DNA from: an uncultured Eubacteriales bacterium
Lineage (GTDB): Bacteria > Bacillota > Clostridia > Oscillospirales > Acutalibacteraceae
Direction of reading: 5' to 3'
Assembly: GCA_934456435.1 (NCBI GenBank)
Contig: CAKSHH010000002.1
Span: 124,001 to 188,000 of the forward strand
DNA: 64,000 nucleotides
Shown piece after piece: positions 41,774 through 48,943 of this stretch (positions are counted from its first letter, which is position 1; the number at the start of each line of letters is the position of its first letter). The position numbers were made by a program, and so were the translations under genes. The notes beneath the pieces were generated by a model that saw nothing but the letters and a program-made list of their open reading frames with translations, did not search any database and was not told the origin of the DNA.

Positions 41774-42040
41774 ATGAGTTGTTCTATTGCCGAACTGAGA
41801 AACAAGGAAGTGATATGCAAGCTGAACGGAACAAGAATAGGCAATGTCGACGATGTTGAGCTTGACGTGAACAGCGGCAGGCTCGTCTCAATAATAATCT
41901 ACGGAAAAAACAGGATAATGGGTATGTTCGGCAAGGCCGATGACTTTGTTATTCCGTGGGAGGATATAGATGTTATCGGCGAGGACACGATACTTGTCAA
42001 ATGTGAATGTCCCGCGCCCAAAAAAGGGAGGATTATTTAA
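41774..42040 (+). CDS. YlmC/YmxH-family PRC-barrel sporulation protein
   Basis: 88 aa from the ATG at 41774, with GAGGAG about 12 bases upstream. The whole protein is one PRC-barrel (SIAELRNKEVICKLNGTRIG, VELDVNSGRLVSIIIYG, DDFVIPWEDIDVIGEDTILV) ending in a short basic tail. The YlmC/YmxH family is found in spore-formers; in Bacillus subtilis ymxH lies next to the dipicolinate/aspartate kinase genes. Here it converges on lysC, a similar neighbourhood. The role is probably sporulation-linked. Confidence 0.85.
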   Translation: MSCSIAELRNKEVICKLNGTRIGNVDDVELDVNSGRLVSIIIYGKNRIMGMFGKADDFVIPWEDIDVIGEDTILVKCECPAPKKGRII

Positions 42041-42054
42041 GACAATACCGCACA
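42037..42054. repeat. Solo terminal repeat of the MITE-like element (relic 1)
   Basis: TTAAGACAATACCGCACA overlaps the stop codon of the PRC-barrel gene and is 17/18 identical to the left end of the 48718-48886 element. Confidence 0.6.
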
Positions 42055-42055
42055 G

Positions 42056-42095
42056 AAAAATCCACCGAATCGGGTAATTTGTTCGATTCGGTGGA
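42056..42095 (-). terminator. Terminator of hom-lysC
   Basis: TCCACCGAATCG / CGATTCGGTGGA, a 12-bp stem with five T residues on the minus strand. Confidence 0.9.
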
Positions 42096-42113
42096 TGAAT
42101 TTCGGCTTTGAAA

Positions 42114-43322
42114 TCAGTCGTTGCCGAAGAATGCTTCGTGAACTGCCGATACAGCCTTGTCGGCGTCATTCTCGTCAATGAGAACGGAAATTTTTATCTC
42201 GCTTGTTGATATAGTCTGAATGTTGATTCCCTTGCCGTAGAGAGCCTCAAACATTTTGGAAGCAGTGCCGGGGTGGGTCTCCATGCCTGCGCCGACGACG
42301 GAAACCTTGGCTACCGTGTTGTCGCTGAATACCTTTGCGTCGCCGATGAACGGAAGAGCCTTGATGCACTCAACGGCTTCGGCTTCGTTTGCCATGCTTA
42401 CGGTGAAAACGATATCCTTTGTGTTGTCTCTGCCAACCGACTGGAGAATGATATCAACATTTATGTTGTTCTTTGCAAGCTGTGAGAAAACCTTGAATGC
42501 AATTCCCGGAACATCCTCAACGCCTACGATAGAAATTTTTGATACGTCCTTATCTTTTGTTACGCCTCTGACTAACATCTTTTCCATTTTAGTGGTCTCC
42601 TTTACGATTGTTCCCGGAATCGGGTTAAGGCTTGAAATAACCTCAAGCTCAACATTGTATTTTTTAGCCATCTCAACCGAACGGTTGTTAAGTACCTGCG
42701 CGCCGAGGGTTGCAAGTTCGAGCATCTCGTCGTAAGTGATTTCCTCAAGACGGCGAGCACCCTTAACCTTGCGCGGGTCGGCGGTGTAAACACCGTCAAC
42801 GTCCGTGAAAATCTGACATCTGTTTGCATTGAGAGCCGCGGCAATGGCAACTGCGCTTGTGTCGGAACCGCCTCTGCCGAGGGTCGTCATATCCTGATAT
42901 TTGTTAAGACCCTGGAAGCCCGCGACAACAACGATTTTACGGTTGTCAAGCTCCGTCTTGATTCGGTCGGTCTCGACCTTCTTTATTCTTGCTGCCGAAT
43001 AAACAGAATCGGTGCGGAAGCCTGCCTGCCAGCCGAGGAGAGAAATTGCAGGACAGCCGAGCTCCTCAATAGCCATTGCAAGCAGAGCGATCGAAATCTG
43101 CTCGCCTGCTGCCATGAGCATATCCATCTCTCTTTTTGAGTTGTGAGAGCTGATTTCCTTTGCTTTGGCGATAAGGTCGTCCGTTGTATCTCCCTGAGCG
43201 GAAACGACAACAACAACGTCATTTCCTTTTTTGTAAGTATCTGTTACGATTTTCGCAACGTTCATCACACGTTCTGTGTTGGCGACCGAGCTGCCGCCGA
43301 ATTTCTGAACTATAAGTCCCAT
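42114..43322 (-). CDS. lysC: Aspartate kinase
   Basis: 402 aa, the length of stand-alone aspartokinase of the LysC/DapG type. The N-terminal amino acid kinase motif KFGGSSVANTERV, then GRGGSDTSAVAIAAALNA and the FTDVDGVYTADPRKV segment are present. Two ACT domains at the C-terminus (about 265-400) are the sites of feedback inhibition by lysine and/or threonine. It phosphorylates L-aspartate, the first step to lysine, threonine and methionine. It is the second gene after hom on the minus strand, in an 83-bp spaced pair. Confidence 0.96.
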   Translation of the reverse strand: MGLIVQKFGGSSVANTERVMNVAKIVTDTYKKGNDVVVVVSAQGDTTDDLIAKAKEISSHNSKREMDMLMAAGEQISIALLAMAIEELGCPAISLLGWQAGFRTDSVYSAARIKKVETDRIKTELDNRKIVVVAGFQGLNKYQDMTTLGRGGSDTSAVAIAAALNANRCQIFTDVDGVYTADPRKVKGARRLEEITYDEMLELATLGAQVLNNRSVEMAKKYNVELEVISSLNPIPGTIVKETTKMEKMLVRGVTKDKDVSKISIVGVEDVPGIAFKVFSQLAKNNINVDIILQSVGRDNTKDIVFTVSMANEAEAVECIKALPFIGDAKVFSDNTVAKVSVVGAGMETHPGTASKMFEALYGKGINIQTISTSEIKISVLIDENDADKAVSAVHEAFFGND

Positions 43323-43344
43323 ATCAATTCACCACTTTTTATTA

Positions 43345-43362
43345 TTAAGACCGCACCGCACA
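43345..43362. repeat. Solo terminal repeat of the MITE-like element (relic 2)
   Basis: TTAAGACCGCACCGCACA in the hom-lysC gap. It is close to the right-end repeat of the 48718-48886 element read on the other strand (TTAAGACAGCACCGCACA). Confidence 0.55.
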
Positions 43363-43405
43363 GCCGGCGGCTCGTCTTGCTTGAATGTATCTGTAAAAAA
43401 TCTGT

Positions 43406-44638
43406 TTAGAAATTAACAGTTCTTATTGTTGAGAGAATCTCGACTCCGTCAAGCTTTGCAAGCTTTTCGCGCAGAGCACCCTCCTTGTCCCATGGGGTTA
43501 CAAAAGCAAACTCGTTTTCGGGAGCGTTGCTTCTTGAAAGTACCTGTACGTTGCCGAAAATTTCTTCGGCTTTCGCAAGAGCTTCTGCCTTGTTGCCGAC
43601 AGCGCGGACATACAGCGCGGTTTCGGCGTCGTTATAATCAACAACATATCCGTCGGCTGCCTTGTCCCACTTGATACCCTTGTTATGACCGATATTCTGA
43701 GCACAGTCGATTACGTCGGCAACAACGGCGCTTGCGGTTGCCATTTTGCCGGCACCCTGACCGTAGAAAGCAACATCACCGACTGCATTACCGCGAACCA
43801 GTACGCTGTTGTAAACACCGTTGACGCCCGAAAGAATGCTTGAATCGGAAACAAATGCCGGAGTAACCATTGCGGATACGCCGTCTCCGACCTTCTTCGC
43901 TCTGCCGAGGAGCTTGATCACTCCGCCCCATGAGCGCGCATATTCGACGTCCTCAAGCGTGATCTTCGTTATTCCCTCGGTATGAACGGACGAGGGATAA
44001 ACGTGTCTGCCGAAGCAGAGAGCGGCAAGAATACAAATTTTGCGGCACGCGTCAAAGCCTTCGACATCGGCAGTCGGGTCCTTTTCGGCATAGCCGTTTT
44101 CCTGAGCAAGCTTAAGAGCGTCCGCAAAGCTCATTGAATCGAAAATCATTTTCGAGAGAATGAAGTTTGTGGTTCCGTTGAGTATTCCGGCAACCTCGGT
44201 GATCTCGTTTGCAGAAAGGCATTGAAAAATCGGGCGAAGCACGGGAATGCCTCCGCCGACGCTCGCTTCAAACATAAAGTTTACGTTGTTTTTTGCCGCA
44301 ATCTCAAGCAGGACATCGCCCTTTTCGGCGACAAGCTCCTTGTTTGAGGTGACGACGGACTTGCCCTTTTCAAGGCAGGCGGAAACAAACTCAAAAGCGG
44401 GGTGCAGACCGCCCATTGCCTCCGCAACTATTTTGACATCATCATCGTTGAGAATAACGTTAAAGTCGTCAATTATTTTGTCTTCGTTTTTGTCTCCCGG
44501 AAATTTTCTCAGGTCGAGAATATACTTGACGTTTATACTTTCCGGGCGGCATTTGTCGGCGATTTTTCGGTTGTTGAGCGAAATAACTTCCGCAACTCCG
44601 GAACCAACCACACCGTAGCCTAAAACAGCTATATCCAT
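43406..44638 (-). CDS. hom: Homoserine dehydrogenase
   Basis: 410 aa from the ATG at 44638 (MDIAVLGYGVVGSGVAEVI), with GGGAG nine bases upstream. A longer frame extends to 44671 but lacks a ribosome site. The Rossmann motif GYGVVGSG (8-15), TSNKELVAEKG, FEASVGGGIPV, GILNGTTNFIL and the EKDPTADVEGFDACRK active-site segment with the catalytic Lys are conserved. A C-terminal ACT-like domain covers about 335-410. It reduces aspartate semialdehyde to homoserine. It is transcribed with lysC. Confidence 0.96.
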   Translation of the reverse strand: MDIAVLGYGVVGSGVAEVISLNNRKIADKCRPESINVKYILDLRKFPGDKNEDKIIDDFNVILNDDDVKIVAEAMGGLHPAFEFVSACLEKGKSVVTSNKELVAEKGDVLLEIAAKNNVNFMFEASVGGGIPVLRPIFQCLSANEITEVAGILNGTTNFILSKMIFDSMSFADALKLAQENGYAEKDPTADVEGFDACRKICILAALCFGRHVYPSSVHTEGITKITLEDVEYARSWGGVIKLLGRAKKVGDGVSAMVTPAFVSDSSILSGVNGVYNSVLVRGNAVGDVAFYGQGAGKMATASAVVADVIDCAQNIGHNKGIKWDKAADGYVVDYNDAETALYVRAVGNKAEALAKAEEIFGNVQVLSRSNAPENEFAFVTPWDKEGALREKLAKLDGVEILSTIRTVNF

Positions 44639-44756
44639 TGTTTTCAACTCCCTGTTTTGTTTGAGCAACAAAACCTCAATATACCGATATAGTTTATCAT
44701 AAAACTGTCAAATAATAAAGTCTTTTTTAAAAAATTTTCTTTTTTTCTCAATTTTA

Positions 44757-44784
44757 TTTGCATTAAGCTCTTTTATGGTATAAT
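44757..44784 (+). promoter_or_regulatory. Promoter of ytvI
   Basis: TTTGCA-N16-TATAAT, about 40 bp before the ATG. The -35 box is weak. A sporulation sigma factor was considered, but the -10 is sigma-A-like. Confidence 0.5.
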
Positions 44785-44825
44785 ATATTCAATATAAGTG
44801 TTTATGTTACTGAAGGAGTGAAAAT

Positions 44826-46055
44826 ATGGATAAAGTCGAAATCAGACGCAAAAAAATTATAAATATAGTCTATTACGCCATTGTATTAGGTTTGGCATAT
44901 TTATTCCTGAAATACTGCTTCTCGATGTTTGCACCGTTCCTTATCGCATTTTTTATTGCTGTAATCGTGCAAAGACCAACCAATTTTATAACAAGAAAGA
45001 CAAAGATTAAAAAGGGAATAACAGCAACTGTTCTGGTTCTTCTCCTGTATTTGATTATTGCCGCATTGATTTCGCTCATCGGCGTAAAGCTTGTTGACGG
45101 AATAAAGAGTCTCATTGCTTTTATTCAGTCAAAGCTGACGGATATTCCGACCTTGATTGAGAACGTCAAGAATTGGTCGCTGAACGTCGTCGGATTTTTG
45201 CCCGACAGCCTTGAAGTAAAGGCAACTCAGTCAATGGTACCGTTCTTTGACGCATTGAAAGAAAAGAGCGCAACGGAAATCGCAAGCTTTATTATGGATA
45301 AGGCGTCGAACGGAGAGAAGTTCTCACTTTCGAGCCTTTCAACTCCGCTCAGCGGAATTTGGAGCACGGCGAAGCAGATTCCGTCTGTTTTCGTTGCCGT
45401 TATGATAGCGATAGTTTCCTCATGTTTTATGGCTGTTGACTATGACCGTCTTGTTAAATTTATTAAGAGTCAGATATCCGAAGAAAATGAAAGCAAGCTT
45501 TCGGCCACAAAGCGGATTGTGTTTAAGTCGCTCGGAAAACTTATCAAATCGTATGTCCTTATCATTTGCATAACGGGACTTGAACTTTTTGTCGGATTGA
45601 ATTTCCTTACCCTTATCGGCATATACAAGGACGGCAACATTCTTGCTCTGTCGCTGATTATTGCCGTGCTTGACATTCTTCCCGTTATCGGAACGGGTAC
45701 GTTTATGGTTCCGTGGGCGCTTTACAGCCTGATAACCGGCAAGATAGGACTTGCAATAGGACTGTTTGTGGTTTATGCGATAATCTATGTTGTCAGACAG
45801 ATCATTGAACCGAAAATTGTCGGCGGAACGGTTGACTTGCCGTCGTTCGTCACCCTTATGGGTATGTATATCGGTTCGCAGCTCTTCGGATTTATCGGCA
45901 TCTTCCTTGTCCCGATACTGATAATCATAATAAAACTTCTCAATGACGAGGGCGTGGTTCATATCTGGAAGAAGAGTGACGCCTTTGACGACGAGGTTTC
46001 AAAAGAACCGCGTATAAAGCTTTCCAAACTCTCATTCGGGAAAAAGAAGAAGTAA
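44826..46055 (+). CDS. ytvI: AI-2E family membrane protein, YtvI-like
   Basis: 409 aa with about seven to eight transmembrane helices in the typical AI-2E permease pattern: two N-terminal helices, FLIAFFIAVIVQRP, a soluble amphipathic region (about 100-180), then the C-terminal cluster with GLELFVGL, AVLDILPVIGTG and QIIEPKIVGG. The conserved DxLPxxGTG and EPKxxG motifs are intact. The sporulation protein YtvI belongs to this family. The transported substrate is unknown. A hairpin terminator follows. Confidence 0.82.
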   Translation: MDKVEIRRKKIINIVYYAIVLGLAYLFLKYCFSMFAPFLIAFFIAVIVQRPTNFITRKTKIKKGITATVLVLLLYLIIAALISLIGVKLVDGIKSLIAFIQSKLTDIPTLIENVKNWSLNVVGFLPDSLEVKATQSMVPFFDALKEKSATEIASFIMDKASNGEKFSLSSLSTPLSGIWSTAKQIPSVFVAVMIAIVSSCFMAVDYDRLVKFIKSQISEENESKLSATKRIVFKSLGKLIKSYVLIICITGLELFVGLNFLTLIGIYKDGNILALSLIIAVLDILPVIGTGTFMVPWALYSLITGKIGLAIGLFVVYAIIYVVRQIIEPKIVGGTVDLPSFVTLMGMYIGSQLFGFIGIFLVPILIIIIKLLNDEGVVHIWKKSDAFDDEVSKEPRIKLSKLSFGKKKK

Positions 46056-46074
46056 AATACAAAAGAATACACAG

Positions 46075-46103
46075 AAAAGAGGCCGTGTTTCACGACCTCT
46101 TTT
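46075..46103. terminator. Terminator between ytvI and the convergent XRE gene
   Basis: AAAAGAGG-C-CGTG / CACG-A-CCTCTTTT with a TTT loop and one internal mismatch. A and T runs on both sides make it usable in both directions. Confidence 0.8.
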
Positions 46104-46137
46104 ATAGTTTGAAATCGCTGTCGGTTTGACGGCGATT

Positions 46138-46437
46138 TTATTTTTTCTTTTTTACGGCGCAAATAAATTCCGAAAGCTTGATTTGCTCGTCGTCATCCAA
46201 AAGCTGAATTGCGGAAATCAGGTATGGATTGACTTGGTTTTTCGGTTCGGCGAAGAAATCCTGCATAGAGATATCGAGAGCGAAACATATATACGAAAGC
46301 ATTTCAACGGTCGGATTTTTTTGACCCATTTCAAGGTCGCGCAGGTAGCTTTGTGAAACTCCGGCAAGGTTAGCCAGTTTATTTGTGCTGATATTTTTTC
46401 GTTCTCTTAATTCAACTATTCTTTTTCCGACGTCCAT
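46138..46437 (-). CDS. XRE-family regulator with C-terminal tail
   Basis: 99 aa. HTH domain at 1-62 (VGKRIVELRERKNISTNKLA, SYLRDLEMGQKNPTVEM) followed by a tail of about 35 residues ending LSEFICAVKKKK. Its architecture matches the 3109-3417 regulator, and the two look like distant paralogues. GAGGTGATT gives a good ribosome site. It is transcribed divergently from a small envelope gene cluster, and the shared promoter region has direct repeats, so that cluster is its likely target. Confidence 0.87.
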   Translation of the reverse strand: MDVGKRIVELRERKNISTNKLANLAGVSQSYLRDLEMGQKNPTVEMLSYICFALDISMQDFFAEPKNQVNPYLISAIQLLDDDEQIKLSEFICAVKKKK

Positions 46438-46487
46438 TTAATCACCTCATATACTATAATAATCGTTATTGCGAAAAATAATTACAT

Positions 46488-46517
46488 TTATAGTGTTGAC
46501 ATATTATTGTTATAGTG
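46488..46517. promoter_or_regulatory. Direct repeats flanking the -35 box of the 46572 cluster
   Basis: TTATAGTG at 46488-46495 and again at 46510-46517, spaced 22 bp (two helical turns). One copy precedes and one follows the TTGACA box. This is a plausible operator for the divergent XRE regulator. Confidence 0.45.
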
Positions 46518-46524
46518 ATAAAAT
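46496..46524 (+). promoter_or_regulatory. Promoter of the 46572-48721 cluster
   Basis: TTGACA-N17-TAAAAT. Confidence 0.8.
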
Positions 46525-46571
46525 ATCATCACAATTGAAATAATTACGTTTGTGAAAAAAGGAGGGGCGAT

Positions 46572-47018
46572 ATGAAGAAAATTATTTCTGTTGTGTTGAT
46601 TTTGGCGGTTGTCGGCGTCGGTATTTATTTTGTTGCTTCGCACAAAAGCGATGAGGACAAGATAGTTGAACGCTTGGAGGCTTTTGAAACCGCCTATGCA
46701 AGCGGAGATATGGACGGATGCCTTGACTGTCTGGATTCAAAAAGCCGAAATGCCTTAAAGGGCATTGGTAAGGTCAGTTCGGCGCTCGGATACGGTGTCG
46801 GAGATTTGTTCAGCGGTTTGTTTTCTTTGGGAGTTGCCGTTCAGGACGAGCAGGTGAAATTCACGGTTAAAAAGATCAGCTACACCGATGAGACCCATGC
46901 AAAGGTAACTGCGGAGGTTTGGCTGAGCGAGGACTACCTATACAGCGAATCCACAAGTGAAGAAGTTATTGAAATGGTTAAGGAAAAAGACGATTGGTAT
47001 ATAGTTGAAGATTTTTAA
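46572..47018 (+). CDS. Small exported protein, DUF4878/NTF2-like
   Basis: 148 aa with an N-terminal hydrophobic signal or anchor (about 4-22, VVLILAVVGVGIYFVA). The rest is a small alpha/beta domain (ERLEAFETAYASGDMDGCLDCL, VKKISYTDETHAKVTAEVWL, KDDWYIVEDF). This pattern is seen in DUF4878 and other NTF2-like lipoproteins that share a 'need for W-Y-I' ending. No catalytic residues are evident. It is the first gene of a three-gene cluster with 12- and 23-bp gaps. Confidence 0.75.
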   Translation: MKKIISVVLILAVVGVGIYFVASHKSDEDKIVERLEAFETAYASGDMDGCLDCLDSKSRNALKGIGKVSSALGYGVGDLFSGLFSLGVAVQDEQVKFTVKKISYTDETHAKVTAEVWLSEDYLYSESTSEEVIEMVKEKDDWYIVEDF

Positions 47019-47030
47019 GGAGGTACAGAA

Positions 47031-48254
47031 GTGAAAAAAGCAATATCGTTCATTTTGATTCTGTCGTTGATTTTTTCTTTCTCGGCTTGCGGAAAAAAGA
47101 AAAAATCAGACATTGAGGTCGTAAAGGAGTACGAATCTCAAACACTCGAAGAAAACCATAACGGAGAACAAAAGACCGCGCTTAATCCGACAGGCACTTA
47201 TGATTTTAAAAACGGTTATGCTTGGATATCTATTGAAAGCGGCGGCTCAAAAACATATCATCTGATTGACACAAGCGGGAAAATAATATATACATCTACA
47301 TCAATTTACGCTGTTCATGATATGAGCAATGATGCTTGTTTCGTGCAGGAAATAATAAGTGAAAATAAATATGTTTATAAAATTATAAATAAAAACGGAC
47401 AGGTTGTTGCGTCTTCCGCGGACGGAAAGTTTGATGAAATTTTGGCGTCGGGAGATAATTTGTTTTTTGTTCATAAATACGAGGGCAGCATAGACAGCTC
47501 AAAAAATTTATACGGAACAATTAACGAAAAGGGCGAGTTTGTAAATCAATTGCGAGAAGCTCCGTCGGGGGTAGTATTGAATTATTTAGATTCAAAATAT
47601 ATCGGCGGAAAGGCGTTTCTTATTGGATCAGTCGGGTATATTTATATGTCAAGCATTGACAAATATTTTGGAAAAGGTATAAAAACAGCAGAATGTATAG
47701 GAAATAATATTTACCTTATAAATGACGGCCGTGTTCAAGCAGAGGGAAGTGAAAAAGAATACAACAAATATCTTGATCATGCATACGATTGTGTCGTTAT
47801 TCATGCCGACGGAACAATAGGAAATACTCCGAAATTTGAAAAAATTGTCAGCGGCTTGCTTATAACCAGAGAAAAAGATGCCGTATCTTTTACTGACCCG
47901 ACGACAGGAAAAACCTCTGTTTTTTCAAAATACTATATCAAAGATGTTGAAGCGGCGGACAATAATGTTCTGCTGAAACTTGAAGGAAAAGACGGTAAAA
48001 ACTATTTTACCGTCATAGATAAAAACTGTAATATCTTGTTTGAACCTGTTGCCGGCTATGCTAACGCCGGAGACGGAAAAGTGTCAATAAATACAACCGA
48101 TGGATATGCTGTTTTGGATTACTCAGGCAACGTTTTGATAAATCCGGGCACATACAAACCTATCAGAGCTTTTAATTCCGGAATTGCGTGGGCAAAAAAT
48201 TCATCGGATCAATATGTCGGTATAGATGAAAAAGGAAATGTTGTTATTTCATAA
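47031..48254 (+). CDS. Lipoprotein with WG-like repeats
   Basis: 407 aa from GTG at 47031 with AGGAGGT upstream. A lipobox (SACG, about residues 18-21) makes it membrane-anchored outside. The mature part consists of repeated strands of the type NGYAWISIE..YHLIDTSGKIIYTS and SGIAWAKNSSDQYVGIDEKG, like WG/KWG repeats that form beta-propeller-like folds. Codon use is AT-richer than in most neighbours. The function is unknown; such proteins often bind partners at the envelope. Confidence 0.78.
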   Translation: MKKAISFILILSLIFSFSACGKKKKSDIEVVKEYESQTLEENHNGEQKTALNPTGTYDFKNGYAWISIESGGSKTYHLIDTSGKIIYTSTSIYAVHDMSNDACFVQEIISENKYVYKIINKNGQVVASSADGKFDEILASGDNLFFVHKYEGSIDSSKNLYGTINEKGEFVNQLREAPSGVVLNYLDSKYIGGKAFLIGSVGYIYMSSIDKYFGKGIKTAECIGNNIYLINDGRVQAEGSEKEYNKYLDHAYDCVVIHADGTIGNTPKFEKIVSGLLITREKDAVSFTDPTTGKTSVFSKYYIKDVEAADNNVLLKLEGKDGKNYFTVIDKNCNILFEPVAGYANAGDGKVSINTTDGYAVLDYSGNVLINPGTYKPIRAFNSGIAWAKNSSDQYVGIDEKGNVVIS

Positions 48255-48277
48255 TTTAAAAGTAAAGGAGAAGTATT

Positions 48278-48721
48278 ATGTACTGTAAAAATTGCGGAAA
48301 AGAAGTGAACGAAAATGCAGCTGCATGTCTCAGCTGCGGTGCCGATCCAAAGAAGGGCGCAAATTATTGCCCTAACTGCGGAGCGAAAACAAATGAAAAT
48401 CAGGTGATTTGTACCGCTTGCGGAGTCGGTCTGACGGCGGCAAAGGGCAGCAAAAGCGGCGAGGGTAAATCAAAGACTCTTATCGGTATTCTTGCCTGCA
48501 TACCGTTTGTCACAAACTTAGGTATTCATTATTATTTGATAGGAGAGAAAAATAAATTTGTAATAAATCTTGTTGCGTTTATTATCTCAAGCATTTTTAT
48601 CTTGATGGCGGGTGTAGGTTTCATCGGCTATGCTGTGATTTGGATTATCAACCTCATTTTCGGAATCCGTGTTCTTACAGGAAAGATTACCGAGGACGCC
48701 GACGGAAATCCTCTTACTTAA
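48278..48721 (+). CDS. Double zinc-ribbon membrane protein
   Basis: 147 aa. Two CxxC-CxxC ribbons are at the N-terminus: CKNCGKEVNENAAACLSCG and CPNCGAKTNENQVICTACG. They are followed by two hydrophobic segments, the first containing IPFVTNLGIHYYLIG in the manner of TM2-like domains. It is the last gene of the cluster behind the divergent XRE regulator. The zinc ribbons probably serve in protein-protein contacts at the membrane. Its stop codon lies within the terminal repeat of the adjacent MITE-like element. Confidence 0.8.
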   Translation: MYCKNCGKEVNENAAACLSCGADPKKGANYCPNCGAKTNENQVICTACGVGLTAAKGSKSGEGKSKTLIGILACIPFVTNLGIHYYLIGEKNKFVINLVAFIISSIFILMAGVGFIGYAVIWIINLIFGIRVLTGKITEDADGNPLT

Positions 48722-48886
48722 GACAATGCCGCACAAATTGAGGTACATACCTTGCTTGAATCTATTTCCGCCCTGTTGCAAAAAAATTTCTTGACTTGCG
48801 TCAGCAAGCCGGCAGGATTTTTATACACCCTGACGAAAAATCTTACTGTGCAATTCACGCACCCCAATTGTGCGGTGCTGTCTTAA
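48718..48886. mobile_element. MITE-like 169-bp element with terminal inverted repeats
   Basis: The left end TTAAGACAATGCCGCACA and the right end, which reads TTAAGACAGCACCGCACA on the opposite strand, are the outer part of a terminal inverted repeat of about 25 bp that continues with (A)ATTG-R-GG. The interior has no ORF but contains a small internal inverted repeat. It starts in the stop codon of the zinc-ribbon gene. Two solo ends occur at 42037 and 43345. No transposase is present. Confidence 0.6.
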
Positions 48887-48904
48887 TTTATTAAAAGAAT
48901 ACAA

Positions 48905-48938
48905 AACAATGCCGCGGGTTGGTTCCTGCGGCATTGTT
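48905..48938 (-). terminator. Terminator of zapA-U32
   Basis: AACAATGCCGC / GCGGCATTGTT stem six bases beyond the U32 stop. Confidence 0.8.
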
Positions 48939-48943
48939 GTAGT

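Noticed and set aside
43323..43405. A lysine riboswitch before lysC
   Set aside because: The gap is 83 bp and contains a repeat relic, far too short for the lysine aptamer.
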